From Ridgeia piscesae (lineage: Eukaryota; Annelida; Polychaeta; Sabellida; Siboglinidae), in contig JAODUO010000561.1 of assembly GCA_025642075.2 (NCBI GenBank), forward strand, positions 224,169-288,168: a DNA stretch of 64,000 nt. The letters run 5' to 3'. The notes beneath the pieces were generated by a model that saw only the letters and a list, made by a program, of their open reading frames with translations, searched no databases and had not been told where the DNA came from. Positions within the stretch are counted from its first letter, which is position 1, and each line of letters starts with the position of its first letter. Below are positions 1 through 15,200 of the stretch, one piece after another. A program made the position numbers and the translations under genes.

Positions 1-495
1 ACACAAAAAGTAGAATACTAAAAAACGAGATCCACCATCTACTATGCCATCTATGATGAGTGGAGCGGTTTATTTTATTGTATGACATATTTCAATATAA
101 ATTAAATGTTGGCTTATTTCTACAGTATTGTACGTATTGCGTGATGAAAGTTTATTCGAATTAATATTTTTCTTAATTGGCATGAGTGCCAATTATCATC
201 TCTATCCATTTCTGGGTAACAGTGCAAAACAATAGACATTCAGTCACGGCCCTTGTAAGTGACAACCAATTCATGCCACATCACGCCGCTTGGATCGAAG
301 GTGTAATTTTCGGCACTATTCGGTGCCGTTCGGTCTCTACGCCGGCGACGGCGTCATGCTTGGTTGGTGCGGCGGAGTGGCGGCCACCGGATAAATGCAG
401 TGGCGTGAATAAGCCACGCATTCGTAAAGCATCAACGACGTGGTGTGCTCGATACATCCACGCCGACCAGCAAGAACTCATTCCTGTTGTCAACG
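1..495. other. Upstream region and 5' UTR side of the carrier gene
   Basis: No gene is recognised here. The segment from about 250 to 495 is clearly richer in G+C than the first 200 bases, as expected near a promoter or first exon. In the frame of the carrier start codon there is a TGA at 406-408 and no ATG between it and 496. A 138-codon ORF running through 186-602 is a different frame of the same DNA and has no family likeness. Confidence 0.4.
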
Positions 496-3400
496 ATGTC
501 ATACGGGGAGCCGTTGGCAGACCCTGCGCTACAGAAGCAGTTACTAACTGGAGCCTACATTCCATGTATAAACGACTTCGCGGCTGGATGTCTTGGAGGT
601 AAAGAAATCGGCTCTGGATAGGCTTAGTACAGTAGTAGACGCTTTCGCCGCATGTTATAAGTGATAATTGCCTTTCGCTTTCAGTTTTGCATAGGAAGGC
701 AGGCCTAACGTAGGAGAGCGTATCGTGAATACTATGGCGAATATGGTCATTGGGGGACGTGTTCGTTTACAGTTTCAGTTAGTTCGGCAAATAAAATGTC
801 AGGACAGGAGTGTGAGTGCATTGGCATTGCCATTGATGATTGACTGTCACAGACACAGTGTCAGTGAATGACGATGACACAGTGATGGTGACACCAAAAC
901 AGTCGGTGTAACAGTATATCAGGTGTTAGTGTTTTTACTTGTGATGTTAGAGCGCAGTGGCTCAGGGGTAGAGCTTCGGACTCTTGACTTGCCTTTGAAT
1001 CCTATGCTATGGTGTTAAAACCTTGGACAAGTTTTTTTCTCTCTACATTGCTCCAGTTCACTCAGCTGTATGAATATAGACAGTGGTGGATATGTGTATG
1101 AGCAGCATTCGTGCATTAATTGTAGCATATGGCTGGATGCTTCCCAGAAAAGTTGAGATGGTGTCTGATTGAACAAGTCTGCCAGGGTAGTAAAGTGTAA
1201 AGCGCTTTGAGCAATCCTGAGGATTGGATAATGCGCTATATAAGAACTTACCTTTTTTACATGTTGTCTATAATTCGACGTCATTCCCACGCTGATATTA
1301 ATTTAATTAGTTTATTTATGACAAATGCATGACGGATCAAATCAGAACATGTAAATGGTAAATCGTGTAAGATGTCTAAGCTAGACTACGACTTATTTAT
1401 TGATTTGAAAGTTGACATAGACTGATAGAGAAGGAACAATCTGACATAGATTGTATCATTTCTATGCAAAACAAAGTCCTCGATAAAAGGTCATATGTGT
1501 CAGTTTAATTCATTTAATACAAACATTGCCATTGCATGATTTGAGACATTAGAGGGTATAACTAGATTTTAGATTCTCTGTTTATTTCTGTTAGATTACA
1601 CAATTATAAATTGAGTTCAACAATATTAAAAGTTAAATTTACTTAACCTGTCTTAGATATAAGTGGGTTGGGGAGCAACAGGATACAGAGAACACTTGTA
1701 TCAGTGCAGTTTCAGAGGTGAACCTGACCTTGAATCAGGGTTGGCCCTTTTACCCACCCTGGTAAATACTGGCCGGTAAATATCGTCCTGGGAAAATGTC
1801 AAATAATAAATACCAGACTACCTTGGAAAAACCCTTAAAAGGATTAAATTTGAAGAAAAAAATTGAAAAAACTGAAACACTGGAAAAATAACAACAGGCT
1901 TAAATTGCATTTATCATGAAACTTTATTATACTAATGCCCACAGAAGAGTCTGTTAGTGTTATAATGTTACTGTATCACAGTGTCATCAGGGATCTGCTC
2001 TATCCACTCTACCAATCCAACTCAATGAGCACTGCCATATATCCTGTTGCTCCTCTATCCCCCCTCACTACAGACCTCCCTCCCCTCACTTCAGACCTCC
2101 CTCCCCTCTACAGACCTCCCTCCCCTCACTACAGACCTCCCTCCCCTCACTTCAGACCTCCCTCCCCTCTACAGACCTCCCTCCCCTCACTACAGACCTG
2201 CCTCCCCTCACTACAGACCTCCCTCCCCCCACTATAGACCTCCCTCCCCCTCTCTACAGACCTCCCTCCCCCTCACTACAGACCTCCCTCCCCCTCACTA
2301 CAGACCTCCCTCCCCCTCACTATAGACCTCCCTCCCCTTCACTACAGACCTCCCTCCCCTCACTATAGACCTCCCTCCCCCTCACTATAGACCTCCCTCC
2401 CCTCACTATAGACCTCCATCCCCCTCACTATAGACCTCCCTCCCCCTCACTACAGGCCTCCCTCATCCTCACTACAGAGGCAGCAGGCTTTAAGGTCAGA
2501 CAGCCATCAATCAGTGTCGTGTTATTCAGCTGGGTTCTATAAATGTTACTGTAGCCAACTCTTGTAGTGTCTGTACTGTCTATACTGTCTACACAGACAT
2601 GCCAGACATTTGCTGCATTTTCGCTACTGGTCAATGAGCATTCATGGCCAAACAACTGTTATTACATGATTATTACAACTTAGATCCAGAATTTACACTG
2701 TGAATCTGCCAGTTTCAATTCTGGGATTAAGCAGCTCCAATTGGAGTGTTCCACGGATGGTGTATGTATTTTGTACACTATTCTATAAGTTGAGTTGTAT
2801 GTTTGTAGGGTGCGCTGGGCTGGTATTTGGCCATCCATTTGACACAGTCAAGGTATGTCATTTTGTGCTTATGTTGTTAATTCATTGCAGGAAAGACATA
2901 GGGGCCTAGGTTGAATGTGTTGTGTTATGAATATGGTGAAAGCATAACCATGTTATGAAGTCTCATTATTGATTAAAATAAATAAGTTGCTTACATTTTC
3001 ATAGGTTTCTTAATTTTGGAATGATTAAAATACGTTGCTCACATTTTCATAAGTTTCTTAATTTTATATTAAAAACCTGCAGCGTGCATCATAGCCAGTG
3101 GTAGTGTTCCACCGGGAGCATCATTTTGGAATTGTCTGCAGGTCACGATTGTGACCGTGGGAACCATACATGTTCCAACCTCGCATACAGGAGAACTATT
3201 CCAGGAGATCCCAATAAAACTGGAATCATGTGACATGTGTAGTGCATTTTCTGCCAAATACTTCTCCTTCCCAAACATTAGCTGTATTGTTAGCTCTAAT
3301 TGGCCCAAACCCTGTCTGGCATAACATGGCAGTTGATGGGATGACTGCCAATGACTGAATCATGGGAGTCGTACATCCAGAATTGTTTCAGCAACACATT

Positions 3401-6232
3401 TCGGCAGGGTGTGTGGGCCTGGGCCTTGTAGTCAGCAGTACTCTTTGCACCTGGGTGGCTCGATCGTGTCTTTTCCATGTAACCTAACTGCATGCATGTG
3501 ACAATGGTTTGTTCTGCATAATGTATCACAACATCAATTTTTTTTGATTGTCATTGATAATTAATTAATTATTAAACAATAATTAAGTAATTATTAAACA
3601 ATAATTAAGTAATTAGTAAACAGTAATTAAGTAATTATTAAACAATAATTAAGTAGTTATTAAACATTATGAGATGATGTTTACAGATAGACAGGTACAG
3701 TACGTGTTTTACAAATGTTCAAAGACTTTCCTAGATGATTTTGGTTGTGTAATGGATAGATCAGGCATGATGTGTCAGTATAATGTATTCACATCACAGA
3801 AATGTCATGCACATTGGCCCATTTTGAGATGAAGGTCATCAAAATGTAACCTCAATTACTGTGAAGTTGTCCGTGTGTGTGTGCGTGCGGGTGCGTGTGT
3901 GTGTGATATTTACACTTTGTTTACTGCCTTCCTCTAGTAGCAGGGCTAACCATATACATACCTTCTGAATTAAAAAGACTAATTCTTCACATTTTAATTT
4001 TCACAAGCATCCAACAAGAATTTTTTTCCCCACAGGTGTAAGTAAAATGGCCATCAATATCCCAGTATTTTTATTCTACAGTTTGTTTATTATTTTTTTT
4101 AGATTTAGTTGCGCATCCTTTTTTGTGTCTAAAATAAAACATTGTTACTATTTAAAAAAGCCTTCACCTTACAAATGTCTGACCGTTTCATTCATCCTGC
4201 TAGAACGTATGCAGTCAGCAAATAATTTGTTCCAGTTATTTGTCCTTGGTGAGACTTATTACTTTGTCGAGTCTGTCCTGGCTGGCTTCACCTGAAATCA
4301 CACTTGAGCATTATGTGATTTGCGTCACGGTTGACTGCACAGAGACACTGTCAGTCTAGATTATCCTCCCTCCACACTTGTCTAAGTAGGATTACTCCAA
4401 ACAGACCATTCTTGGGCTAACGCCAGAGAATTCTGTCTATGTGTGTGTGCGACTGTGCGTGTGTGTACTGAATATGTGTGACTAGGTAATCCATTAATGT
4501 GGAGCTGAATGGTGAAGGTTACACTGTGTGGTTACACCACAGCACTGCTCATTTACGTGGACAATTCAGTAAGTCTTGTCTCTCAGATGTGGTTACATTT
4601 ACAAGTTTACAAATCCCAAATGGCTTTGCTTTACTAGTTAGCATCTGTAGTTCCGAAAAGGTGACACCTGGAACCGGTTATTCGGTGTGATTTCAGAATT
4701 AAAATGCATTTAACATTTGAAGTAATACTCGTTAAAACGTGTTAATAAATTAACATACATTATTTTTATGAATATTAAAATTGACTGGCTTATTATTATC
4801 ATAACCAACCAACTTGAACGTCTGCACACAGATTAACACACTTATCAATTATCACTTGGCACATAACAAATGTCACACTGTGCTTCTTTCTTTCAATTGT
4901 TTGCTGAATAGTGCAATATCACAAACCTTATCTGTCCCATGTGAAGGCTTGAATCCATCTCTATTAATGTCCTGCCATTTTTCCAACATTCAACTGTTCA
5001 CACAGGCCTGCTCTTTACATATCTTAACCATATGATGAATTATTATGAATTATTATTTGATGTTTCTGCCCCCTTCTGTTTTCTGAGGTCTTTGTTCAGC
5101 TCTCTCCCCTCAGGTCTGTGATGTAATCCCATCATCCCTTGTCCCATCAGTCAGTCAGACCAGGGATCGAGTAAGGAAATGTTGACGGAGAGAGACACAG
5201 TAAGGGATGATATCAATGAGACTTGGTACTAGTGTTTGTCATTGGTGGTGCCCGCATCATGGATGCAATTAGTGACGTAGATCAGGACTGATCCATGGGT
5301 CTGGTTTTATCAGCGTGCAGGATCAATTTAGGATAAATTGGTAATGTATCAATCTGGGAATAGACAAAATGGATATTTCCCAAATTGCTGTAGATGTAGA
5401 CGAAGGATGTATACTGCTTTTACTTTATTGTCCTGTTATTGTATATTGTCATATGTTATGTCAATCTAAAAACCATCATACATGTATATGGACTTAGTTC
5501 ATTATTTTACATGCCTAGCACATTTAGATATCTTAATAATTTGACAGCTTTGTTAAGTATGAGCTTAACACCACCTGCATCGGCATCAAACTTGTCCGTT
5601 CAAGACTTCTAGATAATGTGTTAAATCCTTCATCTTTGCCCATTGTTGTAGGTTCGTCAGCACACATACACGGGACCTAAGATCACCATTGCCCAGTGTG
5701 CCCGGCAGACCTTGAGCAATGAGGGGGTAAGTAATTCACTCGTTACTACAGAATACTCACTAACTGATGTTAGTGATGTCTCACGTGTCAACTCGTGAGA
5801 CCTTGCTAGAAGGATGACACAAACACTCAAGAACACGGGGTAGTGAATAAGGTCAACACTGTGACGCTATTCACCGAGGTTTACGTCACCAGTAATTCAG
5901 GTCACCAATTCATCATTAACCCTGCTGGTTGTCGTTGCCAATTAGATATGTCCTTACGAGACCAGAGGTAAACAATGGCACTCACACAATTGGACCACTT
6001 AGATACTGGACACTAACCGCCATGTAGAGGCAGTTGTCAGGCTAGTGTGTACGACAGTTCATCTGTGTTGCCGTTGGTTGATAAATTAGTGTTCTGCAGA
6101 AAGGAGAGGTGCTTAAATATGTGTATCACTCTTGAGAATTTGTCTAAATGACCCCCAAAATATTTTAAACATGTCAGAAGGCTTTCAAGTTGAATTTATT
6201 GAAATATATATATACACGTATATATATATACT

Positions 6233-6264
<32 letters not shown>

Positions 6265-9200
6265 TATAAAAGTCATACTTTACAAGTCATACTAAAATGG
6301 AATGAAACCATATAAGTCAGGTCCATAAGATGAAGAAGAGTAATTTACATCATCAATTTTTTTATTATTAAATAATATGTTGGATTCAGTGGATGTGCTA
6401 GTGAGATTTGCTCTATGAAGTAGGTATCAGCACATTACAGTGCAGTGTAAATTAAGTAAGGTGCTGTTCTGTTGTGTCAGTGTAATCTTTTGTAATTGAC
6501 TGCTGCTAGACAACAGACAGGACAAGCCCTAGTGACCAACATTGACCCTTGGAACTGGGTCACCCAAACACGGTGACAACCAATACCGGATACAATGGGG
6601 TACAAAATGGAATACTACAATAGTAACCTTGCATGCACCATCTCTGATTTCTTAGCTAAGAAGATTTGGAAGATAATATTGTTATTTAACGAGTTGCTGG
6701 GGTGTTGAGGCTGTTGGCCCCATTGGATGGTGGTGAACCCCGCCTGTAACTGCCTAAATTGGTGTTGATTTCAAATGGCGCCAACTGTCAAGCTTCAAAG
6801 TCGACTTTAAAGTTCACACTAGTTGATGCTGTACAGATGGCAGAGTTGAACACTCCTTGTAGTTGCCTCAATAGCCTCATTTTGTTTGCCCATTTCAAGG
6901 TTACGCTATCACTGCCATGTAAATAATTGGCAAATACCACAATACAGTCTCAACATAGCATTTTTATAAATGTATATTGGTCCTTATTGGGATACTTGAA
7001 AATAATTTTAATGCACAAAATATTTCTCAGATTCGCTGTCCCCCAGGGCTATATGCAGGATAAATTTATTGCCAGTCACACATGTTTTGGTGGACACATG
7101 GATGTTAACTGTTAAGCCAGTTTACAAACTATTAAATGTGTCTGATGACCTGAAATGGACTACAAACACACATGTGACACCATTTTCACTCACTTTCAAG
7201 GCATAACTAACAATATCTACGGTTTTGGAAGACTTTGTGCCTTCATTTTTTACCCATCCACCCATATTTCTACCCGTCCATATTAATGTTTACCCGTCCA
7301 AATGACGGGTGGACGGTTCTCTACATAAAGCTACGATACAGTGTCAACACAGCATTTTTATAAATGTATATTTGTCCTTATTGGGACACTTAAAAATAAT
7401 TTCAATGCACGAAATATTTCTCAGATTCGCTGTCCCCCAAAGATAAATATATATGGACAATAATTATTCTCAGAATCGTTGTCCCAACACTTACTAAACA
7501 GAACTAATGTCAGACGTCTCCGTTCATTACCTTTGGCTGTGTTCAGCGTCTGCCCCGTGGCATTGTGGTCGGTCACCCACACAAATGGACAACCACTGTT
7601 TTGAACCCTGGTGTTTGTAAATAGAGGTGATGTTTGTGTGTAGCTAAGGGAAGTGTCCAGATATTGGGGTTGTTTATGCGTCTACATTGTTTACATGTTC
7701 GGGATAAGGATCTCTTCGAATTCTTGCCTCTGCATCTGATAATGCATAGAAATGGTGACGGTTAATTTATACTGTTAGTAATAGTAATAATAGAAGTGTA
7801 CACCGATGGGGTCAGACACTGATAGTAATAACTAATACATTTTATGCGCTGTGAAAAGTGCGGCCGCTGTCCCTGACACAGGAGAGGGAGAAAGTCTTAT
7901 CACACACACATCATGACGACTGAAGACTTGAAGATGACAACAGAAGGAATGGGACAAGGAGAATGCTATTGGAAGGAAACTAAATTGGACTGGACAGAAG
8001 GGAGGACACAGGGGAATGAAGGAAATATTGGGAGGGCGATAAACAAAAAAAATATTAACAGGGGGTAGACTGTGACAGGCAGGATAAAAGAGAAGGCAGT
8101 GATAGGAGGGGAGGAACACCAAAACTTCTTACTGGACTGTTAAAGATGGACACATGTTGAGAGGGAAGGAGAGCCCTCAAGAAGTTCCCACCCTGCGAGG
8201 GACTAAGGAATCGAACATGGTAGAAGAATGACAATGTAGAGAACCGGAGAAATACACCGCATCACAGAGAATCCCGGGAAGAGTAAAATGTGGGCCAAAG
8301 ACACTGCTGGAGTGACAAAATGATGTTGTAATAACGACTAATTGCAGCGTATTACATTAAGGTTCTGCAAAATTAGGATTAAGTGGTTAAGTGGATTGAA
8401 CAGCGCAGCCATAATAGAAATCATCCCACTCGACACAGCATGAACTAATTCCATGACCCACGTAAACAGGCTGTCGGTCAGCGATGTCCGAATGATGCCC
8501 ATTTTGGGATGTGACCAAACTGGTTTCAACTGGTTAAGATGTTTGGTTATCACTGGGAACTGATGGCAAACAGGCAACCTCTGACTCAGCAAAATAACAA
8601 CAATAACAACAACTTAATAATATATAATTGTATGTTTAGCCAATATTTACTTGACCTGATTTATAGTGATCTGATATCTAAAATGGTCGTCATTTCACAG
8701 GTTAAGAAGTATATGAAATGTTAAGTTGATCTTAGAATAGACATCTCTGAAATGGGTTACACAGTTAGGTTCACGGACATGTGTTGATTATCATTGCTTG
8801 GAACTTCAAAGATTCTTAAAAATTAAAAAATTATCTAACTCACCCCCCGCACTTACTTTGTAGAGCTCTGTCAAAAATGTACCCTTTTCATGTTGATTTT
8901 AAATATTTGTATTTGGGTGGACATAAATCACATAAAATATTAAAAATAATGACTTCTTACGCGCCAATATCCTTGAAGATCAAGCTCATTGGCACACACA
9001 AAAAACAAGTTATTAGGCAATCTACAATCCATAAGTTATGCCTAATTACATCCATTTAAAGTTGACAGGTTCCAAATAAATAGTTATGATCATAGTAACT
9101 TGTAAACTCTGTTTTGTTTCATTAGATATATAAATTCACTGACATATTATTTTGATTTGTTGCTTCAGGGAACACAGTGTTAATGAATGTGTGTGCCTGA

Positions 9201-12200
9201 CTCTTCTGACAGATTTAACTGGTTGTTGTAAAGCAAATCTTGTTATGCCAATGTCGATTAAATACTCTGTTAGTATGGTTTGCTATCATACAGCTTTAAT
9301 GTGGAATCAAACAAAATACTTACAGGACATGGACTTTGTTTTGAGGATGTATTCACTATGCACTATACAGGCAACTTACTGAGTGGCCCCTACGGTTTAT
9401 TCACAAATGTGACCTCGGGCCAGTCAGACGTGACCCCAGTGTAGTCAATTCGGTGAAATGCTTGTCGTGGCCTGGACTGAATTGGAGAATGTAAACATCT
9501 GGGTTTCTTATTCATGACTTTGTATTGATCTGTCATGGCCAGCCAATCTCCTCTCACCCAAGTGGTCTCTACTGGTAAGTAATGCGTCATAGTCCTGTGA
9601 CGGCATTACTTCTTAATTACACTGTCGGCCATTGACTGGGTTAACGTGGCGAGATGTTTTGCTAGATTTCTGACAGGACTGTTTGCCAAATCGAAGACAT
9701 GGATACAAAAGTAGTTATTGTCATTTGTCAGACATGTCATTTAATTAGGCAGTTTTAAACTTGCATTAACTTCTAAAAGATGTTTGTGATGCAGGAAGAA
9801 AACTTAGACGTCACCTAGTTCTCTTTGTAAAAATGACACTTCACATGTTAAGAATCTTATGTTAATATAATGTTTTTTATTTTTACTGATTTTTCAACCA
9901 GATTTTTTGACGAGATGATTTAGAGATTTACACGCAGTGATGTTAAACGATAAAAATGTAATTAAAGAAATGACAAAAATAGAAGACGATTTATACTGGT
10001 ATTATATTTTACTGGATGTGGTTGATATTTGAACAGATTTATATATTAATATATACACATTTTTAACAGTGACTATTATTTTTAAGTACATTAACAGTAA
10101 AAATTATACTGTTTATTTTATATAGTGCACCAAATTAGAGGAGTCTCCTGACCGTATGTTGTATTACTAATTATTATATACTATTACCATCTTTGTTGTG
10201 ATTATTACATTTGTATTGATTCTGAGTTGTTTCACATGTATGTAGTGTATGCATTTGGTTGAAATACTGGTCGAATAAAAACATTCATTCATTCATTCAT
10301 TCATTCATTCATTCATTCATTCATTCATTCATTCATTCATTCATTCATTCATTCATTCATTCATTCATTCATTCATTCATTCATTCATTCATTCATCCAT
10401 CCATCCATCCATCCATCCATCCATCCATCCATCCATCCATCCATCCATCCATCCATCCATCCATCCATCCATCCATCCATCCATCCATTCATTCATTCAA
10501 ATCCACATACCGGTACTCACTGCTAGAGGTATTGGATAATATATAAACTGTATACAATCCTCTGTCTTCTACGACATCTCCTGCAGTGGTACAATTATGT
10601 GTATTTAACCAGCAGGTCTGATAGTAATCTTTTTGAATCTTTCTCTGGAGTACTATAATGATGTGGATTGGCCTTCAAGCTTTGGTTGCTTCAAAGCCAA
10701 CTTCCATAACGAGCTCCGAAGAACCAATACACTGTACTTTGCTTTCAGTAGAACTGTTTGTTGTTTGGGTTTGTATAAAGCCAATTATCCTTGGTCTAGA
10801 CATGGCTAAAGTGATGAATGTACCTGTCATACAGTTAGTTCATTTGTTGATTGCTTCATTCAGTCGTTCTTTTGTTCATTGGTTCATTCACACAAGTAGA
10901 TCCGCATTAACACACGAAGATTGTCTGAGCTGCTGTGATGTGGTCTAGACACAGACTCTTTGACCATTCAAAGTTAAATAGTTCTTTGTCACTCTTTACA
11001 AATACAGTATACAATATAACTTTGTGAAGTGCAAATAAAAAAGGTTTAAGTGAACAGTACAGCTACCCATCAGAAGCAGACAAAATTGACAATAATATTG
11101 TGTAGATGGAAGCAACTTAACTGAGATGTTATTCAGTATCTGTTTATATGTCGAATGACATAATTTATTATTTACGTAATTGCCTGATAATTAATTCTTA
11201 CATTAGCTTTATTGATTAAAACTTTATTTAGCATGCATTAGTTTCAAACGTTGCTTATATTTGGTTATCAACGAGTTATATTTTAGCTTATTTAAGTGCC
11301 CATTAACAGGTTTTATATCTTGAGTTACACAAATAAGTTATTATACAACTGGATTACGCAAAATATAGTGCACAAGAATCTCATCTCTTCGCACAAAAAA
11401 CCTAGTAGAACTTACCAGAAAAGAGAAGTAAACCCTTTTTTGTTTCATTTGAGAGGTACAGAGTTATCTTTTCAGGTGCAAAAATGTAGGCTTAGAACAT
11501 TAGTAGCGCTTACAGCTCAATCTGTGTGAGTTATCGCAATAGAAGTAAGAAAACGGACTATATTTGTGTCTTCCAGTTTTGCCCACCTCTGCATTAGTTC
11601 TGCATTAGTTCTAGGACAAGTCTGGCACCTGAGGGCAGTGTACCTGATGTCTGCAGCCAGCCTCACTGATGGAGTAGAAAGAGATAACTTTCAAATCAGG
11701 TCATTTGTCATCTCTCTCCTCAGTCTTACTCAGCCTGCGAAATTTGTTTGTCACTTAAAATTATTACGAACTTACATCAGTATTTTAGTTCGAAAATGCA
11801 GTACAAATTTCACAATAAATGTAACATTTGCGTACGTAGTAATGTTTTGGAAGTATTACATTTATTGTGGAATTTGCACAGTAATGTTTTGGAAAGGGGT
11901 GACTAAGATTCACCCCAGTTTTATCATAAGACTCTACAGGAATATTCTGACCTTCATTTCTAACGAACTCTTCCATAACTGTGTACGTAACGCAGGTCAA
12001 AAGAAGTTATTTATCTTATTAGGAGTTTATTATGGATGTCAGACAACTGGGGAATTCCTATTTTGGAGACACGTTCTGACCCCGGTCTGACAAATTTTTT
12101 GATCTTGTCACATTTGTGTCGGAGTGTGAAGTGCAAGTTGTGTGTGACCAAATTTCTACTACATACTAAAATTAATAATAACAATAATGGATAGTTCTAG

Positions 12201-15200
12201 CGTTTCACAACTAATAATAGGGCAATTGCTTCATAAATTTTTAACAGCTCATTAATCAGTGGGTCAAATACTTTCTAGGGTCATGGAAGGGTGGACGCAC
12301 ATATTTAAAATATAGGTATTCAGTTGAACTGACATGTATGGTCACCTCTGCAGTGCAGCCACCTGATGATTAGGGTCACGTCAGCGAAGTTCCAAACTGA
12401 AGTTATTTCCAAAAAACACATTTATCGGTACTTAATCCCTCTAATACAGTTCAGGCCACTTTCAAATAGTCCCACTGGACAGGGTCCAACAACCTCAATA
12501 GTGTGTTACCATTACAAGGTCTGGGTGACCTTAATAGGGTGGATGTTTGGAGATGACCCCCCAGAAACATCTGTTTCCACACGTGTGTGTACTGTGTAGT
12601 TACCCGCCTGAAGTCTCCTTCACGTCTCACTCTTTGACAATACGGGGCCGTGTGCAATGTCATGTCAAGGTGACTTACTCACATGCACTCACAGTAATGT
12701 AGCATTTACTCCAGCAAGGTGACTTACTCACCGCACTCACAGTAATGTAGCATTTACTCCAGCAAGGTGACTTACTCACCGCACTCACAGTAATGTAGCA
12801 TTTACTCCAGCAAGGTGACTTACTCACACGCACTCACAGTAATGTAGCATTTACTCCAGCAAGGTGACTTACTCACGCACTCACAGTAATGTAGCATTTA
12901 CTCCAGCAAGGTGACTTACTCACACGCACTCACAGTAATGTAGCATTTACTCCAGCAAGGTGACTTACTCAAAACGGGTTCATTGTAGCATTCCCCAGCA
13001 AGTACAACAGTCACAAATTTAGTTTTTACCACAAGGTGTTTATAAAGTAATGTGTGGTATTGCATTTCCAGAAAATTTTAGCATTTACTTAAACTTACAT
13101 AAGGCTTTAAAATATTACTATATGCACTCAAAATGTAAACCCAGCGGTGACTTTAGTGTTGTTACTACAGGTATTCCTCGCATAATAATGTGAACCCCGA
13201 TTATAATGTGAATCCATATAATAGATTCAGCATTTACTCCGCACTCACAGTAATGTAGCATTTACTCCAGCAAGGTGACTTACTCACCGCACTCACAGTA
13301 ATGTAGCATTTACTCTGCACTCACAGTAATGTAGCATTTACTCTGCACTCACAGTAATGTAGCATTTACTCCAGCAAGGTGACTTACTCACACGCACTCA
13401 CAGTAATGTAGCATTTACTCCAGCAAGGTGACTTACTCACCGCACTCAGTAATGTAGCATTTACTCCAGCAAGGTGACTTACTCACCGCACTCACAGTAA
13501 TGTAGCATTTACTCCGCACTCACAGTAATGTAGCATTTACTCCGCACTCACAGTAATGTAGCATTTACTCCGCACTCACAGTAATGTAGCATTTACTCCA
13601 GCAAGGTGACTTACTCACACGCACTCACAGTAATGTAGCATTTACTCCGGCACCAGACACAAGCGCACTTTATTTAGACCCTTGTCACTCGACAACTGGG
13701 TTCATTGTAAAAACAGAAATACAACAGTCACAAATAGTATACAAAATGCTATAAAGTGTGTGTGGTATTGCAGTTCCTTAAATCTTAAAAAAAAATTCAA
13801 CTAAATAAGCTAAAAATATTACTATACAACTCAAAATAAAACCCATGTGACTGTTGGTGTTGTTACTACAGGTATTCCTCGTTATAATGTGAATCATTAT
13901 AATGTGAATCAGTATAATACGATTCCATTTTCATGAACCCGACTGCTGCGTTATGACGAGGCACGACTCTGTGGTGTTACTGTGTTACTATAGGGGATTC
14001 ACAGAGAAGCCAAATATTGAAAGGCACAGATAAAGACAGCAAAAAGAAATCAGCAAAGAACTTGAAAACTCTACTAAATTTGGTTATAAATGTGTTTATT
14101 TAAATGCAAGGAGCATAGTAAACAAAAGAAATGAACTAAACATTATGGTAGAAGATGTTGACCCTCACATAATAGGTATTTAACTGAATATCAGATGCCG
14201 AATTAGGAATGACAGGATATGTACTGAATATGTGAAGATAGAGTAAGAGGAAGGGGAGGTGGAGTTATTTTATACATTAAAGTATCCATGTATTAAAGAA
14301 TCCATTTATGTTTATGTTATGATAATAATAATAAATAATTTAGTCAAACAGATTAATGTTCATGTCAAATCACACTAATACAATATAAAGGAAATGTGTC
14401 ATTGGTAAACGTTTGAAACTGAGACGACAACACCAATGCATACAAACCCACGTAATGTCTCAGGATTTGATGGTGAAGCTCAGTTTCAATAATTGCATAC
14501 TAAAGAATTGAGTCGTCAGGTCGTCCAACATGCATAAAATGTATGTAAATAAAGAACACCCTTCCCGTGTGGTCTTCTTTCTATGCATAGAATATAAAAA
14601 GTTAGTACTGTGTGACATATTGCACAGGCCTGCACTGTGATCATCCAAGCATACAGAACTGGCAAATAAAAGCTACATTTTATGGCAATGATGATGAAAC
14701 GTATATACACGTATATATATATATATATATATATATACTTTTTTTTCATACATTAAATGTAAATTTGTAATCTTGGACTAGTTGATGTGATTTTGTCTAC
14801 AGTCCATCAAGATGATAACACAACTACAAAATGTGACGTGACTTCGCACGAGAATGACAGACAGACTCAGTCAGCCAGAAGTAGGAATGTCCTAGTTGTC
14901 TGACATCCATAACAAACTCATAAATAATGTAAATCTTCTGCCTTCGTTTGATCTTTTTACCTGGAAAGTTATGTTGAGAGTTATGATAAGTTGATTGCGG
15001 GAACATGAGACAGAATATACCTGATGCTTACCTCTGTATGTTGATTGATGTAATCCAGTCACAGAAGCCATTTCCTGCATAATTGACCATTTAAGTCATT
15101 ACTGTAAGAGGACAGGGGAAATTAGCAGGCTATACATACGGTTGAAGCTTCCTGCAATATCCACAAGACTGGCTTGACCTAGCATAGTGTGGTAAACTTC

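Noticed and set aside
951..1022. Functional tRNA gene
   Set aside because: A-box and B-box-like words are present but no cloverleaf forms, and a SINE-type tail follows.
11566..12090. 174-codon plus-strand ORF
   Set aside because: It spans a hairpin-bearing AT-rich intron segment, with no family motif and a poor start context.
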